This document shows, piece by piece, positions 39,636 through 48,748 of a stretch of 64,000 bases of DNA. The first letter of the stretch is position 1, and the number at the start of each line of letters is the position of its first letter. The position numbers and the translations under genes are program-made. The notes beneath the pieces were generated by a model. It was not told the DNA's origin. It ran no database searches and saw only the letters and a program-made list of their open reading frames with translations. The DNA comes from Oceanibaculum indicum P24 (lineage in GTDB: Bacteria; Pseudomonadota; Alphaproteobacteria; Oceanibaculales; Oceanibaculaceae): NCBI RefSeq assembly GCF_000299935.1, contig NZ_AMRL01000012.1:1-64000 (forward strand). Reading direction: 5' to 3'.

Positions 39636-40565
39636 TCAGCCCGCCTTGGCCGCGGCAGCCACTTCTGCCGCGAAGTCACCCTCTTCCTTCTCGATGCCTT
39701 CGCCCAGCGCGAAGCGCAGGAAGCCGGTCACCTTCACCGGCGCGCCGATCTCCTTGGCGGTGTCTTCGACGACCTTGGACACCTTGGTCTTGCCGTCCAT
39801 CACGAAGATCTGCTCCAGGAAGCAGACTTCCTCGTAGAACTTGCGGATGCGGCCCTCGACCATCTTCTGGATGATGTCGTCCGGGCGGCCGCTGGCCTTC
39901 GCCTGATCGATCAGCACGTTGCGCTCGCGCTCCAGCAGGGCCGGGTCGAGGTCGTCAATGCCGAGGGAGGCCGGATTGGTGGCCGCGACATGCATGGCAA
40001 GCTGCTTGCCGAGCGCCTGCAGCTTCTCCGCATCGCCAGCAGACTCCATCGCCACCAGTACGGCGATCTTGCCGAGGTTCGGCACCACCTGGTTGTGGAT
40101 ATAGCTGGCGACAACACCCTGCGGCACGGCCAGCGTGGCAGTGCGGCGCAGATTCATGTTCTCGCCGATGGTCGCGATCTGGTGCGCCAGTTCTTCCTCG
40201 ACGGTGCGGCCGGTGCCCGGATAGGCAGTGGCCTTCAGCGCATCGAGATCGCCATTGGCAGCCAGCGACAGCTCGGCGACCTTCGCGACGAAACCCTGGA
40301 AGGTCTCGTTGCGGGCGACGAAGTCGGTCTCGGAATTCACCTCGACGATGGCAGCCTTGGCGCCATCAGCGGCAGCGCCGACCAGACCTTCGGCGGCAAC
40401 ACGGCCGGCCTTCTTCGCGGCGGCGGCAAGGCCCTTCTTGCGCAGCCAGTCAACGGCGGCTTCCAGATCGCCGGCGGTCTCGGTGAGCGCCTTTTTGCAA
40501 TCCATCATGCCGGCGCCGGTCTTCTCACGAAGCTCCTTGACGAGGGCGGCGGTAATCTCGGCCAT
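39636..40565 (-). CDS. tsf: Translation elongation factor Ts
   Basis: The guanine nucleotide exchange factor for EF-Tu. The ATG at 40565 ([20 protein letters not shown]) gives 309 residues; an upstream extension of the open frame is rejected as it is Arg-rich and lacks homology. Motifs: [18 protein letters not shown], the [19 protein letters not shown] core contacting EF-Tu, and a coiled-coil hairpin near 180-240. It is co-transcribed with rpsB, with a 126-base gap that contains an attenuator-like hairpin. Confidence 0.96.
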   Translation of the reverse strand: MAEITAALVKELREKTGAGMMDCKKALTETAGDLEAAVDWLRKKGLAAAAKKAGRVAAEGLVGAAADGAKAAIVEVNSETDFVARNETFQGFVAKVAELSLAANGDLDALKATAYPGTGRTVEEELAHQIATIGENMNLRRTATLAVPQGVVASYIHNQVVPNLGKIAVLVAMESAGDAEKLQALGKQLAMHVAATNPASLGIDDLDPALLERERNVLIDQAKASGRPDDIIQKMVEGRIRKFYEEVCFLEQIFVMDGKTKVSKVVEDTAKEIGAPVKVTGFLRFALGEGIEKEEGDFAAEVAAAAKAG

Positions 40566-40636
40566 GATCTCTTCCTTCCTCTTGAGTTCCCTGCCGACGC
40601 GCAGCGGACGCGCGCGTGGCGTCAAAATCCGATGGT

Positions 40637-40666
40637 CGTAAAAGGAGCGGCGGCACAAGGCCGCCG
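40637..40666 (-). terminator. Attenuator-like hairpin between rpsB and tsf
   Basis: On the minus strand CGGCGGC pairs with GCCGCCG across a CTTGT loop and is followed by CTCCTTTTACG. It lies about 26 bases past the rpsB stop and could lower tsf expression relative to rpsB. Confidence 0.55.
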
Positions 40667-40691
40667 ATCCGTATCCCCTGTCAAAGCCGGC

Positions 40692-41483
40692 TTAGGCAGA
40701 AGCCTGAGCGGTCTCCTCGGCGGCGGCCTCAGCAGCCGGCAGCGCCTCAGCAGGCGCCTCCTCGGAAGCGCCGATATCGGCACCGCTGGCGATCATCTCG
40801 GCCTGCAGCCCGTCCAGCACGGAGCTGGAAACCAGCTCGCAATACAGCTCGATGGCGCGCATCGCGTCGTCATTACCCGGGATCGGGAAGGCAATGCCGT
40901 CCGGATCGCAGTTGCTGTCCAGAATGGCGATGACCGGGATGCCCAGCTTGTTGGCTTCCTGAATGGCGATCGATTCCTTGTTGGTGTCGATCACGAACAG
41001 CACGTCCGGCAGGCCGCCCATCTCGCGGATGCCGCCCAGGGCGCGGTCCAGCTTCTCGCGCTCGCGGGTGAGGTTCAGCAGCTCCTTCTTGGTCAGGCCG
41101 TGCGTGTCGCCGGCCAGCTGCTCGTCCAGGTCGCGCAGACGCTTGATCGAGTGGGAAATGGTCTTCCAGTTGGTCAGCATGCCGCCGAGCCAGCGGTGGT
41201 TGACGTAGTACTGGCCGGACTTCCCAGCCGCCTCGGCGATCTTCTCGGCCGCCTGGCGCTTGGTGCCGACGAACAGCACGCGGCCGCCCTGAGCGGTAAC
41301 GTCGCGGATGGCCTGCAGGGCGCGGTGCAGCATCGGCACCGTCTGCTCCAGGTCGATGATGTGCACGCCATTGCGCACGCCGAAGATGAACGGCGCCATC
41401 TTCGGGTTCCAGCGGCGGGTGTGATGGCCGAAATGCACGCCGGCTTCAAGCAGCTGGCGCATGGAGAAAGTGGGCAGAGTCAT
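40692..41483 (-). CDS. rpsB: 30S ribosomal protein S2
   Basis: Primary sequence features are [75 protein letters not shown] and [37 protein letters not shown], read in order. The 263-residue length includes a short Ala/Glu-rich C-terminal tail typical of alphaproteobacteria. The gene heads the translation-envelope block and has its own promoter with a leader of about 130 bases that can fold, which may allow autoregulation by S2 as in E. coli; the latter is inference. Confidence 0.97.
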   Translation of the reverse strand: MTLPTFSMRQLLEAGVHFGHHTRRWNPKMAPFIFGVRNGVHIIDLEQTVPMLHRALQAIRDVTAQGGRVLFVGTKRQAAEKIAEAAGKSGQYYVNHRWLGGMLTNWKTISHSIKRLRDLDEQLAGDTHGLTKKELLNLTREREKLDRALGGIREMGGLPDVLFVIDTNKESIAIQEANKLGIPVIAILDSNCDPDGIAFPIPGNDDAMRAIELYCELVSSSVLDGLQAEMIASGADIGASEEAPAEALPAAEAAAEETAQASA

Positions 41484-41538
41484 AGCGTTAAGTGTCCTGT
41501 CATTTTCCGGTTAATCCTCCGCGGGCGAACGCCAGAAG

Positions 41539-41554
41539 CATGGGGGTGACCCCA
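41539..41554 (-). other. Leader hairpin of rpsB
   Basis: ATGGGG-GTGA-CCCCAT is a perfect 6-bp stem with a 4-base loop in the predicted rpsB leader, 56 bases before the start codon. It is a candidate element for feedback control by S2. Confidence 0.4.
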
Positions 41555-41622
41555 TCTCCTGACACCGGAGCGACCGTGACCTATCGGCCTCGGCCGCGAA
41601 CCCGCGTGCGAGATTGGCCGGT

Positions 41623-41651
41623 GCTATAGACCCGTAAGGCTTGTTTTGCAA
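41623..41651 (-). promoter_or_regulatory. Promoter of the rpsB-tsf operon
   Basis: On the minus strand TTGCAA (41651-41646) and TATAGC (41628-41623) are separated by exactly 17 bases, immediately after the dnaE stop. Transcription would start near 41616 and give a leader of about 130 bases. Confidence 0.65.
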
Positions 41652-41672
41652 GTGAAAGGAGGATGACCGTGC

Positions 41673-44600
41673 CTAAATATCGCGCACATCGACGATACCG
41701 GGAATGGATTTTATGGCGGCGCGCATGCCGGCATTGATCTGGTAGCTGCCGGGCAGCACCAGCTCCACCTCCTGCTCCTCGATATCGAGCACGAAACGCA
41801 CCCGCCCCCTGCCCTGTCCCTGGGTCTGGAACAGGGTCTTCAGATGCGGCAGCGGCGCCTCATCCCGCAGGAACACCTTCAGCCCGGTTACTGCGTTTGC
41901 CACGGCGCGGTCCAGCGGCTCGACGGCGTTGGCGAGCAGCCGGTAGCTCTCCCCTTCCGCCCTGGCATCGGCCGTGACCAGCAGCGGCTGGCCGCTCTCG
42001 ATCAGCTCCCGGCTGGTGGCCAGTATTTCCGAGAACAAAGTCACCTCGAACACGCCGCTGCGGTCGGTCAGCGTCACGAAGGCAAAGCGGTTGCCGGATT
42101 TCGACATGCGCTCCTGCTTGCTGACCAGATTGCCGGCCAGCTTCACCCGCTTGGAGCCGCCGCTGGCCGACAGCAGCGGCAGCAGGTTCGCGGACTCGAT
42201 GACCTCGATGCGCTGCAACGAGGTGCCATAGGCATCCAGCGGATGCGCCGACAGATAGAAGCCCAGCGCATCGAACTCGTACTGCAGCTTTTCCAGGATC
42301 GGCCAGTCTGGCAGCTCGCGCAGCGGAATGGTCGGCGTCTCGGTCGCGGCGCCGGCAAACAGGCTGACCTGATCGCTGACGCGGTCCTGCGCCGCGGCAC
42401 TGGCATGGCGCAGCAGCACCTCCAGCCCCTCATAGAGTTTCGCGCGGTTGCGTTCCAGCCCGTCGAAGGCACCGGAGGCCACGAGATTTTCCAGCTGCCG
42501 CTTGTTCAGGCTGCGCGGATCGGCGCGCTGCGCGAAGTCCCCCAGGCTCTTGAACGGGCCGGCCTTGCGGCGTTCTTCGATCAGCAGCCCCATGGCCTGC
42601 GCGCCGACATTCTTCACCGCCGCCAGGGCGTAGCGGATCGCGCCCTTATCCTCTGGCTTCGCGCGCTCGACCGAGAACACCACCTCCGAGCGGTTGATGT
42701 CCGGCGGCAGCAGGGCGATGTCGAGGCGCTGAAGCTCCTGGCGGAACACATTCAGCTTGTCGGTATTGCCCATGTCGAAGGTCATCGAGGCGGCCAGGAA
42801 CTCGACCGGGTAATTCGCCTTCAGATAGGCCGTCTGATAAGCCACCAGCGCATAGGCCGCCGCGTGGCTCTTGTTGAAGCCATAGCCGGCAAACTTCGCC
42901 ACCTGGTCGAAGATGTCGGAGGCCTTGTTGGCAGGCACGCCGCGCTCGACCGCGCCATCGACGAACAGCTTGCGCTGGGCGTCCATCTCCTCCTTGATCT
43001 TCTTGCCCATCGCGCGGCGCAGCAGGTCGGCGGCGCCGAGGCTGTAGCCGGACAGCACCTGGGCGATCTGCATCACCTGTTCCTGGTAGATCATGATCCC
43101 GTAGGTCTCGGTCAGGATCGGCTCCAGGCTGGGATAGAGATAGTCCGGCGCCTCAGTGCCGTGCTTGCGGTTGATGTAGCTGGGGATGTTGTCCATCGGG
43201 CCGGGGCGGTACAGCGCCACGACCGCGATGATGTCCTCGAACCGGTCGGGCTGCAGCTTGCGCAGTACATCCCGCATGCCCGAACTTTCAAGCTGGAACA
43301 CGCCGGTCGCATCGCCGCGGCTCAGCATTTTGAAGGTCTTCTCATCCTCCAGCGGGATCGTCGTCAGGTCGATATCGATACCGCGCTGCCGGATCAGCCG
43401 TTCCGCCATCGCCAGGACGGAGAGCGTCTTCAGCCCCAGGAAGTCGAACTTCACCAGCCCGGCCGATTCGACATATTTCATGTTGAACTGCGTGACCGGC
43501 ATGTCGGAGCGCGGATCGCGGTACAGCGGCACCAGCTCGTCCAGCGGGCGGTCGCCGATGACCACGCCGGCGGCGTGGGTGGAGGCGTGGCGGTACAGCC
43601 CTTCCAGCTTCAGCCCCATGGAGATCATCTGGCCGACCGTCGGGTCTTCGTCGCGCTGGCGCTGCAGCTCCGGCTCGCCGGCGATGGCCTCGGCCAGCGT
43701 CACCGGATTGGCCGGGTTGTTCGGCACCAGCTTGGTGATGCGGTCCACCTGGCCATAGGGCAGCTGCAACACACGCCCGACATCGCGCAGCACGGCGCGG
43801 GCCTGCAGCTTACCGAAGGTGATGATCTGCGCGACCTTGTCGTAGCCGTACTTGTCCTGAACGTAGCGGATGACCTCGTCACGCCGCTCCTGACAGAAAT
43901 CGATATCGAAGTCCGGCATGGAGACGCGTTCGGGGTTCAGGAACCGCTCGAACAGCAGGTTCCAGCGCAGTGGGTCGAGGTCGGTGATGGTCAGCGCCCA
44001 GGCCACGACCGAGCCGGCACCAGAGCCACGGCCCGGCCCCACAGGGATGCCCTTGTCCTTCGCCCATTGGATGAAGTCCGCAACGATCAGGAAATAGCCG
44101 GGGAAGCCCATCTGAACGATGACGTTCAGCTCGAACTCCAGCCGCTCGCGATAGGGCTTTGCCGCTTCCTCCCGCGCTGCTTCGTCCATGTCCGGCGTAT
44201 AGACATGCAACTCCAGCCGGCGCTCAAGCCCCTCCGCTGACTGCACCCGCAGCTCCGCGGCCTCGTCGCGTCCCTCGCCGGTATCGTAGGGCGGCAGGAT
44301 CGGTGCGACCTTTTCCGGGAAATAGGCGCAGCGCCGGGCGATCTGCACCGTGTTGTCCACCGCCTCCGGCAGGTCGGCGAACAGGGCGCGCATCTCGGCA
44401 GCTGACTTGAAGCGGTGCTCGGGCGTCAGCCGGCGGCGCTTTTCCTCGACGACATAGGTGCCTTCGGCGATACACAGCAGCGCGTCATGCGCCTCATACA
44501 TCGCCGCATTTGCGAAGAAACAGTCATTGGTGGCGACCAGCGGCAAATCCATCGCATAGGCGAGGTCCAGCAGGCTGCCCTCGATGCGGCGCTCGGCATT

Positions 44601-45170
44601 CAACCCGTGGCGCATCAGCTCGACATAGAGCCGGCCGGGGAACAGCTCTGACAGACGCTTCATCATCGCCGTCGCAGCGTCGCGCTGGCTTTCCAGCAGC
44701 AGCCGGCCGACCGGCCCTGCCGGGCCGCCGGTGAAACACAGAAGCCCCGTATTGTGCGCTTCCAGATCGGCAAAGGCGATCTGCGGCAGCTCGCCGGTCG
44801 GCGTCTCCAGGAAGGATTTGCTGACCAGCTTCATCAGGTTGCGGTAGCCGGTCTCGTCCTGCACCAGCAGCACCAGCTGATCAGGCGGCGGGCTGGCATG
44901 CCCATTGCCGTTGCCGTTCGGCAGGCGCGGGTCAGTCTTCTGCTCACGGCGCAGGTTGATCTGGCAGCCTATAATGGGCTGCACGCCTGCCCCGGTCGCG
45001 GCGCCGGCGAATTCCAGTGCACCGAACATGTTTGCGGTGTCGGTGACGGCCACCGCCGGCATCCGGTGCTCCTGGCAGAGCCCCACCAGTTCCTTGATCT
45101 TCAGCGCACCTTCCGACAGCGAATAGGCGGAATGGACGCGCAGATGGACAAAATCGGCATGGCTGGACAT
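41673..45170 (-). CDS. dnaE: DNA polymerase III subunit alpha
   Basis: The replicative polymerase subunit. The 1165-residue chain has the N-terminal PHP domain (FVHLRVHSAYSLSEGALKI), the class C polymerase palm with catalytic aspartates in MPDFDIDFCQ at about 416-425, VGPGRGSGAGSVVAWAL, fingers and tandem HhH region, then an OB fold near residues 1000-1080 (VKLAGNLVSKQERMSKSG) and a C-terminal tau-binding tail. It is full length and intact. It lies upstream of rpsB but a strong rpsB promoter and no shared function suggest separate transcripts. Confidence 0.97.
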   Translation of the reverse strand: MSSHADFVHLRVHSAYSLSEGALKIKELVGLCQEHRMPAVAVTDTANMFGALEFAGAATGAGVQPIIGCQINLRREQKTDPRLPNGNGNGHASPPPDQLVLLVQDETGYRNLMKLVSKSFLETPTGELPQIAFADLEAHNTGLLCFTGGPAGPVGRLLLESQRDAATAMMKRLSELFPGRLYVELMRHGLNAERRIEGSLLDLAYAMDLPLVATNDCFFANAAMYEAHDALLCIAEGTYVVEEKRRRLTPEHRFKSAAEMRALFADLPEAVDNTVQIARRCAYFPEKVAPILPPYDTGEGRDEAAELRVQSAEGLERRLELHVYTPDMDEAAREEAAKPYRERLEFELNVIVQMGFPGYFLIVADFIQWAKDKGIPVGPGRGSGAGSVVAWALTITDLDPLRWNLLFERFLNPERVSMPDFDIDFCQERRDEVIRYVQDKYGYDKVAQIITFGKLQARAVLRDVGRVLQLPYGQVDRITKLVPNNPANPVTLAEAIAGEPELQRQRDEDPTVGQMISMGLKLEGLYRHASTHAAGVVIGDRPLDELVPLYRDPRSDMPVTQFNMKYVESAGLVKFDFLGLKTLSVLAMAERLIRQRGIDIDLTTIPLEDEKTFKMLSRGDATGVFQLESSGMRDVLRKLQPDRFEDIIAVVALYRPGPMDNIPSYINRKHGTEAPDYLYPSLEPILTETYGIMIYQEQVMQIAQVLSGYSLGAADLLRRAMGKKIKEEMDAQRKLFVDGAVERGVPANKASDIFDQVAKFAGYGFNKSHAAAYALVAYQTAYLKANYPVEFLAASMTFDMGNTDKLNVFRQELQRLDIALLPPDINRSEVVFSVERAKPEDKGAIRYALAAVKNVGAQAMGLLIEERRKAGPFKSLGDFAQRADPRSLNKRQLENLVASGAFDGLERNRAKLYEGLEVLLRHASAAAQDRVSDQVSLFAGAATETPTIPLRELPDWPILEKLQYEFDALGFYLSAHPLDAYGTSLQRIEVIESANLLPLLSASGGSKRVKLAGNLVSKQERMSKSGNRFAFVTLTDRSGVFEVTLFSEILATSRELIESGQPLLVTADARAEGESYRLLANAVEPLDRAVANAVTGLKVFLRDEAPLPHLKTLFQTQGQGRGRVRFVLDIEEQEVELVLPGSYQINAGMRAAIKSIPGIVDVRDI

Positions 45171-45220
45171 GGCGCCATGATTCCATGCGGACGCCCGATG
45201 GTCAGCGGGAACAGTTTGGC

Positions 45221-45245
45221 AACATCTGGGTTATCCCCAGATGTT
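45221..45245. other. Perfect 10-bp inverted repeat between the M91-like gene and dnaE
   Basis: AACATCTGGG (45221-45230) and CCCAGATGTT (45236-45245) flank a 5-base TTATC spacer. It lies 20 bases after the M91-like stop and 51 bases ahead of the dnaE start. Neither side has a T-tract, so it may be a Rho-assisted terminator or an operator for dnaE. Confidence 0.5.
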
Positions 45246-45265
45246 ACACACAAGATATTGCTGTT

Positions 45266-46741
45266 TTAGTGCCATTCCAACATGAGTTGCTGCGGCGGCG
45301 GCATGATCGCCAGAGGCTGGCGTGCTACCGGCGGCCTGTAGGGTACCAGCGCCATTTGCTGCGGCTGGTAAGGGACAAGTGCCAGCTGCTGCGGCGCCGG
45401 CGGCGGTGCTATGTAAGGGACGATCTGGCCGTTGCCGGGCGGTTGGTATGGCACAAGGGCCATCTGGTGAGGAACTTGTGGTGGCGGCTGATAGGGCACG
45501 AGCTGGCCGCCTCCTACCATCGGCGGTGGCTGATAGAGAACGAGCTGACCGGGGATCGCTGGTGGCAGATCGGCCCTCGGCATAGCCATGTGGCCAAATC
45601 GGGCGCCGATCCCATAAACAGCACGAAGGGAATTCTCGCTCGTGTTGCCGCCTGAGATGGCACGAAATTCCTCGGCATTTCTGAAGGCAATATGCGGCGG
45701 CAAACCTGTACGCGACCTTCCACGCATCATCCGCTTTGCATGCAGCAGCTCATGGGCAAGCACCAAGAATACCGGCGACAGCAGCGGCCGACCATCTTGC
45801 GCGTTCAACGCAAAGATATTCGCATCGTCTAGGTTTGGATTGATGGCGACTATCGCTCCGGTTCCTTGTGGTATTCCACCACCCAGTGGAGCCACAGGTC
45901 GTCCGGTAACATCCATGTTTGCGAAAGCGTCGTTCCTTGTGCCGATATAGCCATCAATATTGAAACCTTGCGCACCGATGAAAGGAACAGGATCGACGAA
46001 TGTCATCCCTGGTGAATCACCAGCATGTCCCGCATCTGCCGCCCCGCCGCCGCCAATCACAAACTGCTGCCTTTGCCGAATACGTTCCGTGACCTGCCGC
46101 TGTAGCATGTCCATTGCCTGCTCCGTCCGATTGGTCAGAGGAACGATCCGAACAGTTTGCGGACTGTTCAGAAGTTTACGGACGAGCTTCTGCCCTTCTG
46201 GTCTCTCCAGCAGCGTCGCGAAGGCACTTAGGACCCGGTCACGAAACCCGACCACCTGAACATTGGCCCCATTGAGAATTAACCGCCCGTAATCGCGATT
46301 CTCGATGATGACGCTGCCGACGCCATTCACCAGCTGGGTCCAGAGCAGCTGGGCATCGTTCTGCGGATCGTTGCGCACATAGATGGCGCCGCCGCCCTGA
46401 AGAGTCATGGTCTGGCGTTCATGCTCGGCCCTCACCTGGTTCAGCAGGTCAAGGATGGTATCGCGGTCAGGATGCAGCGGGTTGGCGACCAGCCAGTTAT
46501 AGAGATGGCCGCGCAGGGTGCTCATCAGCTGCAAGCGCTGCGCACCGGTCAACGCACCGATCACCCGGTTATAGCGGTTCACCTGATTGACGATACTCGT
46601 CAGTTCCTGAGATTGGCCATGCAGACCGCCGAGACCACCGGGTGCCACGATCTGCCGTTGCAGCACGCGGCCGCGCTGCTGCCCCATGCCAGGTCGGTGC
46701 CCGGCGACTGGCCTGTGCGAGAGTGGACGCATGCGCAGCAT
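45266..46741 (-). CDS. M91-like zinc metallopeptidase with C-terminal LVPYQPP repeats (effector-like)
   Basis: A 491-residue protein that I place, by motif, with the M91 peptidases (NleD/HopH1-type effectors). The zinc motif is AHELLHAKR with HELLH at 330-334, followed by NAEEFRAISGGNTSEN (356-370) and SLRAVYGIGARFGHM, the same order of HExxH, acidic pair and [ST]EN-x-R seen in that family. Residues 1-40 are Arg/Gln-rich; 45-230 are mostly helical and unrecognised; 231-325 are Gly-rich. The last 100 residues (392-491) are about six degenerate LVPYQPP units. There is no signal peptide. GGGGAG precedes the ATG. It stands alone between lolD and dnaE, without an immunity or chaperone gene. Function and delivery route are unknown. 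Confidence 0.68.
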   Translation of the reverse strand: MLRMRPLSHRPVAGHRPGMGQQRGRVLQRQIVAPGGLGGLHGQSQELTSIVNQVNRYNRVIGALTGAQRLQLMSTLRGHLYNWLVANPLHPDRDTILDLLNQVRAEHERQTMTLQGGGAIYVRNDPQNDAQLLWTQLVNGVGSVIIENRDYGRLILNGANVQVVGFRDRVLSAFATLLERPEGQKLVRKLLNSPQTVRIVPLTNRTEQAMDMLQRQVTERIRQRQQFVIGGGGAADAGHAGDSPGMTFVDPVPFIGAQGFNIDGYIGTRNDAFANMDVTGRPVAPLGGGIPQGTGAIVAINPNLDDANIFALNAQDGRPLLSPVFLVLAHELLHAKRMMRGRSRTGLPPHIAFRNAEEFRAISGGNTSENSLRAVYGIGARFGHMAMPRADLPPAIPGQLVLYQPPPMVGGGQLVPYQPPPQVPHQMALVPYQPPGNGQIVPYIAPPPAPQQLALVPYQPQQMALVPYRPPVARQPLAIMPPPQQLMLEWH

Positions 46742-46808
46742 AATCTTGCTCCCCGATTGCCATCACAGGGTAGCAAGCACTCTTATTAAATGCACGCAAT
46801 AAGTGTAT

Positions 46809-47498
46809 CTAGCGGCTGTATTCCACAACCAGCCCGTCGCGCATCTCCAGCACCCGGTCCATGCGCGCCGCCAGCTCCAGATTATGGGTGGCGATCAGCG
46901 CGCCCAGCCGGACCGCGCGGCAGATGCGCGTCAGATGGCCGAACACATCCTCGGCGGTGTGCGGGTCGAGATTGCCGGTCGGCTCGTCGGCCAGCAGCAG
47001 CTTCGGCACATTGGCCATGGCGCGCACGATGGCGACGCGCTGCTGTTCGCCGCCGGATAGCCGCGCCGGACGGTGATCCTCGCGCTCGGCCAGCCCGACC
47101 ATGGCCAGCAGCTCATGCGCCCGCTCCTCCGCTTCCTTGCGGTTGAGGCCGGCGATCAGCTGCGGCAGCACGACATTTTCCAGCGCAGAGAATTCCGGCA
47201 GCAAATGATGGAACTGATAGACGAATCCGATGGAGTGGCGGCGCATCCCGGTGCGCGCATCGTCGCCCATGGTCCCGCAGGAATGGCCGCCGATCAGCAC
47301 GTCGCCGGCGGTTGGCCGTTCCAGCAATCCGGCGATCTGCAGCAGCGTCGATTTGCCTGCACCGGAAGGGCCGACCAGCGCTACCAGTTCTCCCGGCTGC
47401 ACGATCAGATCGACGCCGCGCAGCACCTCCAGCGGACGGCCCGCCTGCTCGAAGCGGCGGACGACCCTGCGCAGTTCAAAGGCTGGCGTCTCACTCAT
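46809..47498 (-). CDS. lolD: Lipoprotein-releasing ABC transporter ATPase LolD
   Basis: The ATPase that powers release of outer-membrane lipoproteins from the inner membrane. The 229-residue protein carries Walker [10 protein letters not shown] (about 43-51), the Q-loop [18 protein letters not shown] typical of LolD/MacB-type ATPases, the signature [14 protein letters not shown] and Walker [13 protein letters not shown]. It overlaps the upstream membrane subunit gene by eight bases. The Lol complex here has one visible membrane-subunit gene. Confidence 0.95.
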   Translation of the reverse strand: MSETPAFELRRVVRRFEQAGRPLEVLRGVDLIVQPGELVALVGPSGAGKSTLLQIAGLLERPTAGDVLIGGHSCGTMGDDARTGMRRHSIGFVYQFHHLLPEFSALENVVLPQLIAGLNRKEAEERAHELLAMVGLAEREDHRPARLSGGEQQRVAIVRAMANVPKLLLADEPTGNLDPHTAEDVFGHLTRICRAVRLGALIATHNLELAARMDRVLEMRDGLVVEYSR

Positions 47499-48738
47499 AG
47501 CGCAGCGCCTCCACCGGGTCCTGCCGCGCCGCGCGCCAGGCCGGATAGATCGTCGCGAGGAAAGACAGGATCAGTGCCATCAGCACGACGGTAATCACCT
47601 CGCTGGTATCCACCTTGGCCGGCAGGCGCGAGAGGAAATAGATTTCCGCCGAGAACAGCTCGGTCCCCGTCAGGAACTCGACGCCCTTCCGGATGGTCTC
47701 GATGTTCAGGCAGAACAGCAGCCCCAGCACGAAGCCGGCCAGCGTGCCGACCACGCCGATGGAGGCACCGGTCATGAAGAAGATACGCATGATCATGCCC
47801 CGGGAGGCGCCCATGGTGCGCAGCACCGCGATGTCGCGGCCCTTGTCCTTCACCAGCATGATCAAGCTGGAAATGATGTTGAAGGCCGCCACCAGGATGA
47901 TCAGCGTCAGGATCAGGAACATGACATTGCGTTCCACCTGGATCGCGGTGAAGAAGCTGGAATTGGCCTGCTGCCAGTCATAGAGCCGCTTGCCCGGCCC
48001 GATGGCGGTCGTGATCGCCTCGCGCAGGCTGCGCACGGCATCCGGATCGTCCAGCAGGATATCGATGCCGGTCACCGCATCGCCCAGCCTGAAGAAGGTC
48101 TGCGCGGCCTCCATCGGCATATAGATGAAGCTGTTGTCGTACTCGTACATGCCGACCTCGAACAGCGCGGCCACGGTATAGGATTTCAACCGCGGGATCG
48201 AGCCGAAGGCGGTCGGGTTCGATTGCGGGCTGATCAGCGTGATCTGGTTGCCGACGGTCAGGTTCATGCGCTGCGCCATGCGCGTGCCGATCATCACCGC
48301 GTCATTGCCCTCGAACGCATCCAGCGAGCCCGCCATGATGGCGTTCGACAGAAGTGCGCGGCGCTGTACATCCTCGCGCCGCATGCCCTTCACCAGCGCG
48401 CCGGAGGCCACGCCATTGGCGGTTGCCATCACCTGCCCCTCGACCTGCGGGAAGGCCATCGTCACACCCTCGACCAGCTGAACCTGATCGACCATGCCGG
48501 CATAGCCGGGCAGCGGCCCCTGCTGCGCGAAGATCGTCAGATGGCCGTTTACGCCGAGGATGCGGCCCAGCAGCTCCGCCCGGAAGCCATTCATCACCGA
48601 CATGACGATGATCAAAGTCGCCACGCCGAGCGCGATGCCCAGCAGGGAGAAGCCGGCAATTACCGAGATGAACCCCTCCTGCCGGCGCGCGCGTAGATAG
48701 CGGAAGGCGACCATGCGCTCGAAGGCGGAGAAGATCAT
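47491..48738 (-). CDS. Lipoprotein-releasing system permease LolC/LolE (LolF-type)
   Basis: A 415-residue FtsX/LolE-family permease with one N-terminal helix ([22 protein letters not shown]), a periplasmic domain of about 220 residues, and three C-terminal helices starting near [19 protein letters not shown]. The [19 protein letters not shown] start and the [21 protein letters not shown] coupling helix are characteristic. Many alphaproteobacteria use a single LolF-like permease homodimer rather than separate LolC and LolE; only one gene here fits that, but a second copy elsewhere cannot be excluded. It is ten bases downstream of proS. Confidence 0.93.
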   Translation of the reverse strand: MIFSAFERMVAFRYLRARRQEGFISVIAGFSLLGIALGVATLIIVMSVMNGFRAELLGRILGVNGHLTIFAQQGPLPGYAGMVDQVQLVEGVTMAFPQVEGQVMATANGVASGALVKGMRREDVQRRALLSNAIMAGSLDAFEGNDAVMIGTRMAQRMNLTVGNQITLISPQSNPTAFGSIPRLKSYTVAALFEVGMYEYDNSFIYMPMEAAQTFFRLGDAVTGIDILLDDPDAVRSLREAITTAIGPGKRLYDWQQANSSFFTAIQVERNVMFLILTLIILVAAFNIISSLIMLVKDKGRDIAVLRTMGASRGMIMRIFFMTGASIGVVGTLAGFVLGLLFCLNIETIRKGVEFLTGTELFSAEIYFLSRLPAKVDTSEVITVVLMALILSFLATIYPAWRAARQDPVEALRYE

Positions 48739-48748
48739 GCGGACAGCC

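Noticed and set aside
41844..44240. 798-residue open frame on the plus strand opposite dnaE
   Set aside because: It is the antisense shadow of a high-GC gene: His/Gln/Arg-rich with no domains, and dnaE is intact on the other strand.
45231..45239. TTATCCCCA as a DnaA box ahead of dnaE
   Set aside because: It is a single one-mismatch match that falls inside the perfect inverted repeat, with no cluster of boxes and no AT-rich unwinding region, so it is not evidence for an origin.
46779..46800. CTTATT/AATAAG repeat as a lolD terminator
   Set aside because: Only six AT-rich pairs around a 10-base loop with no T-tract; too weak to call.
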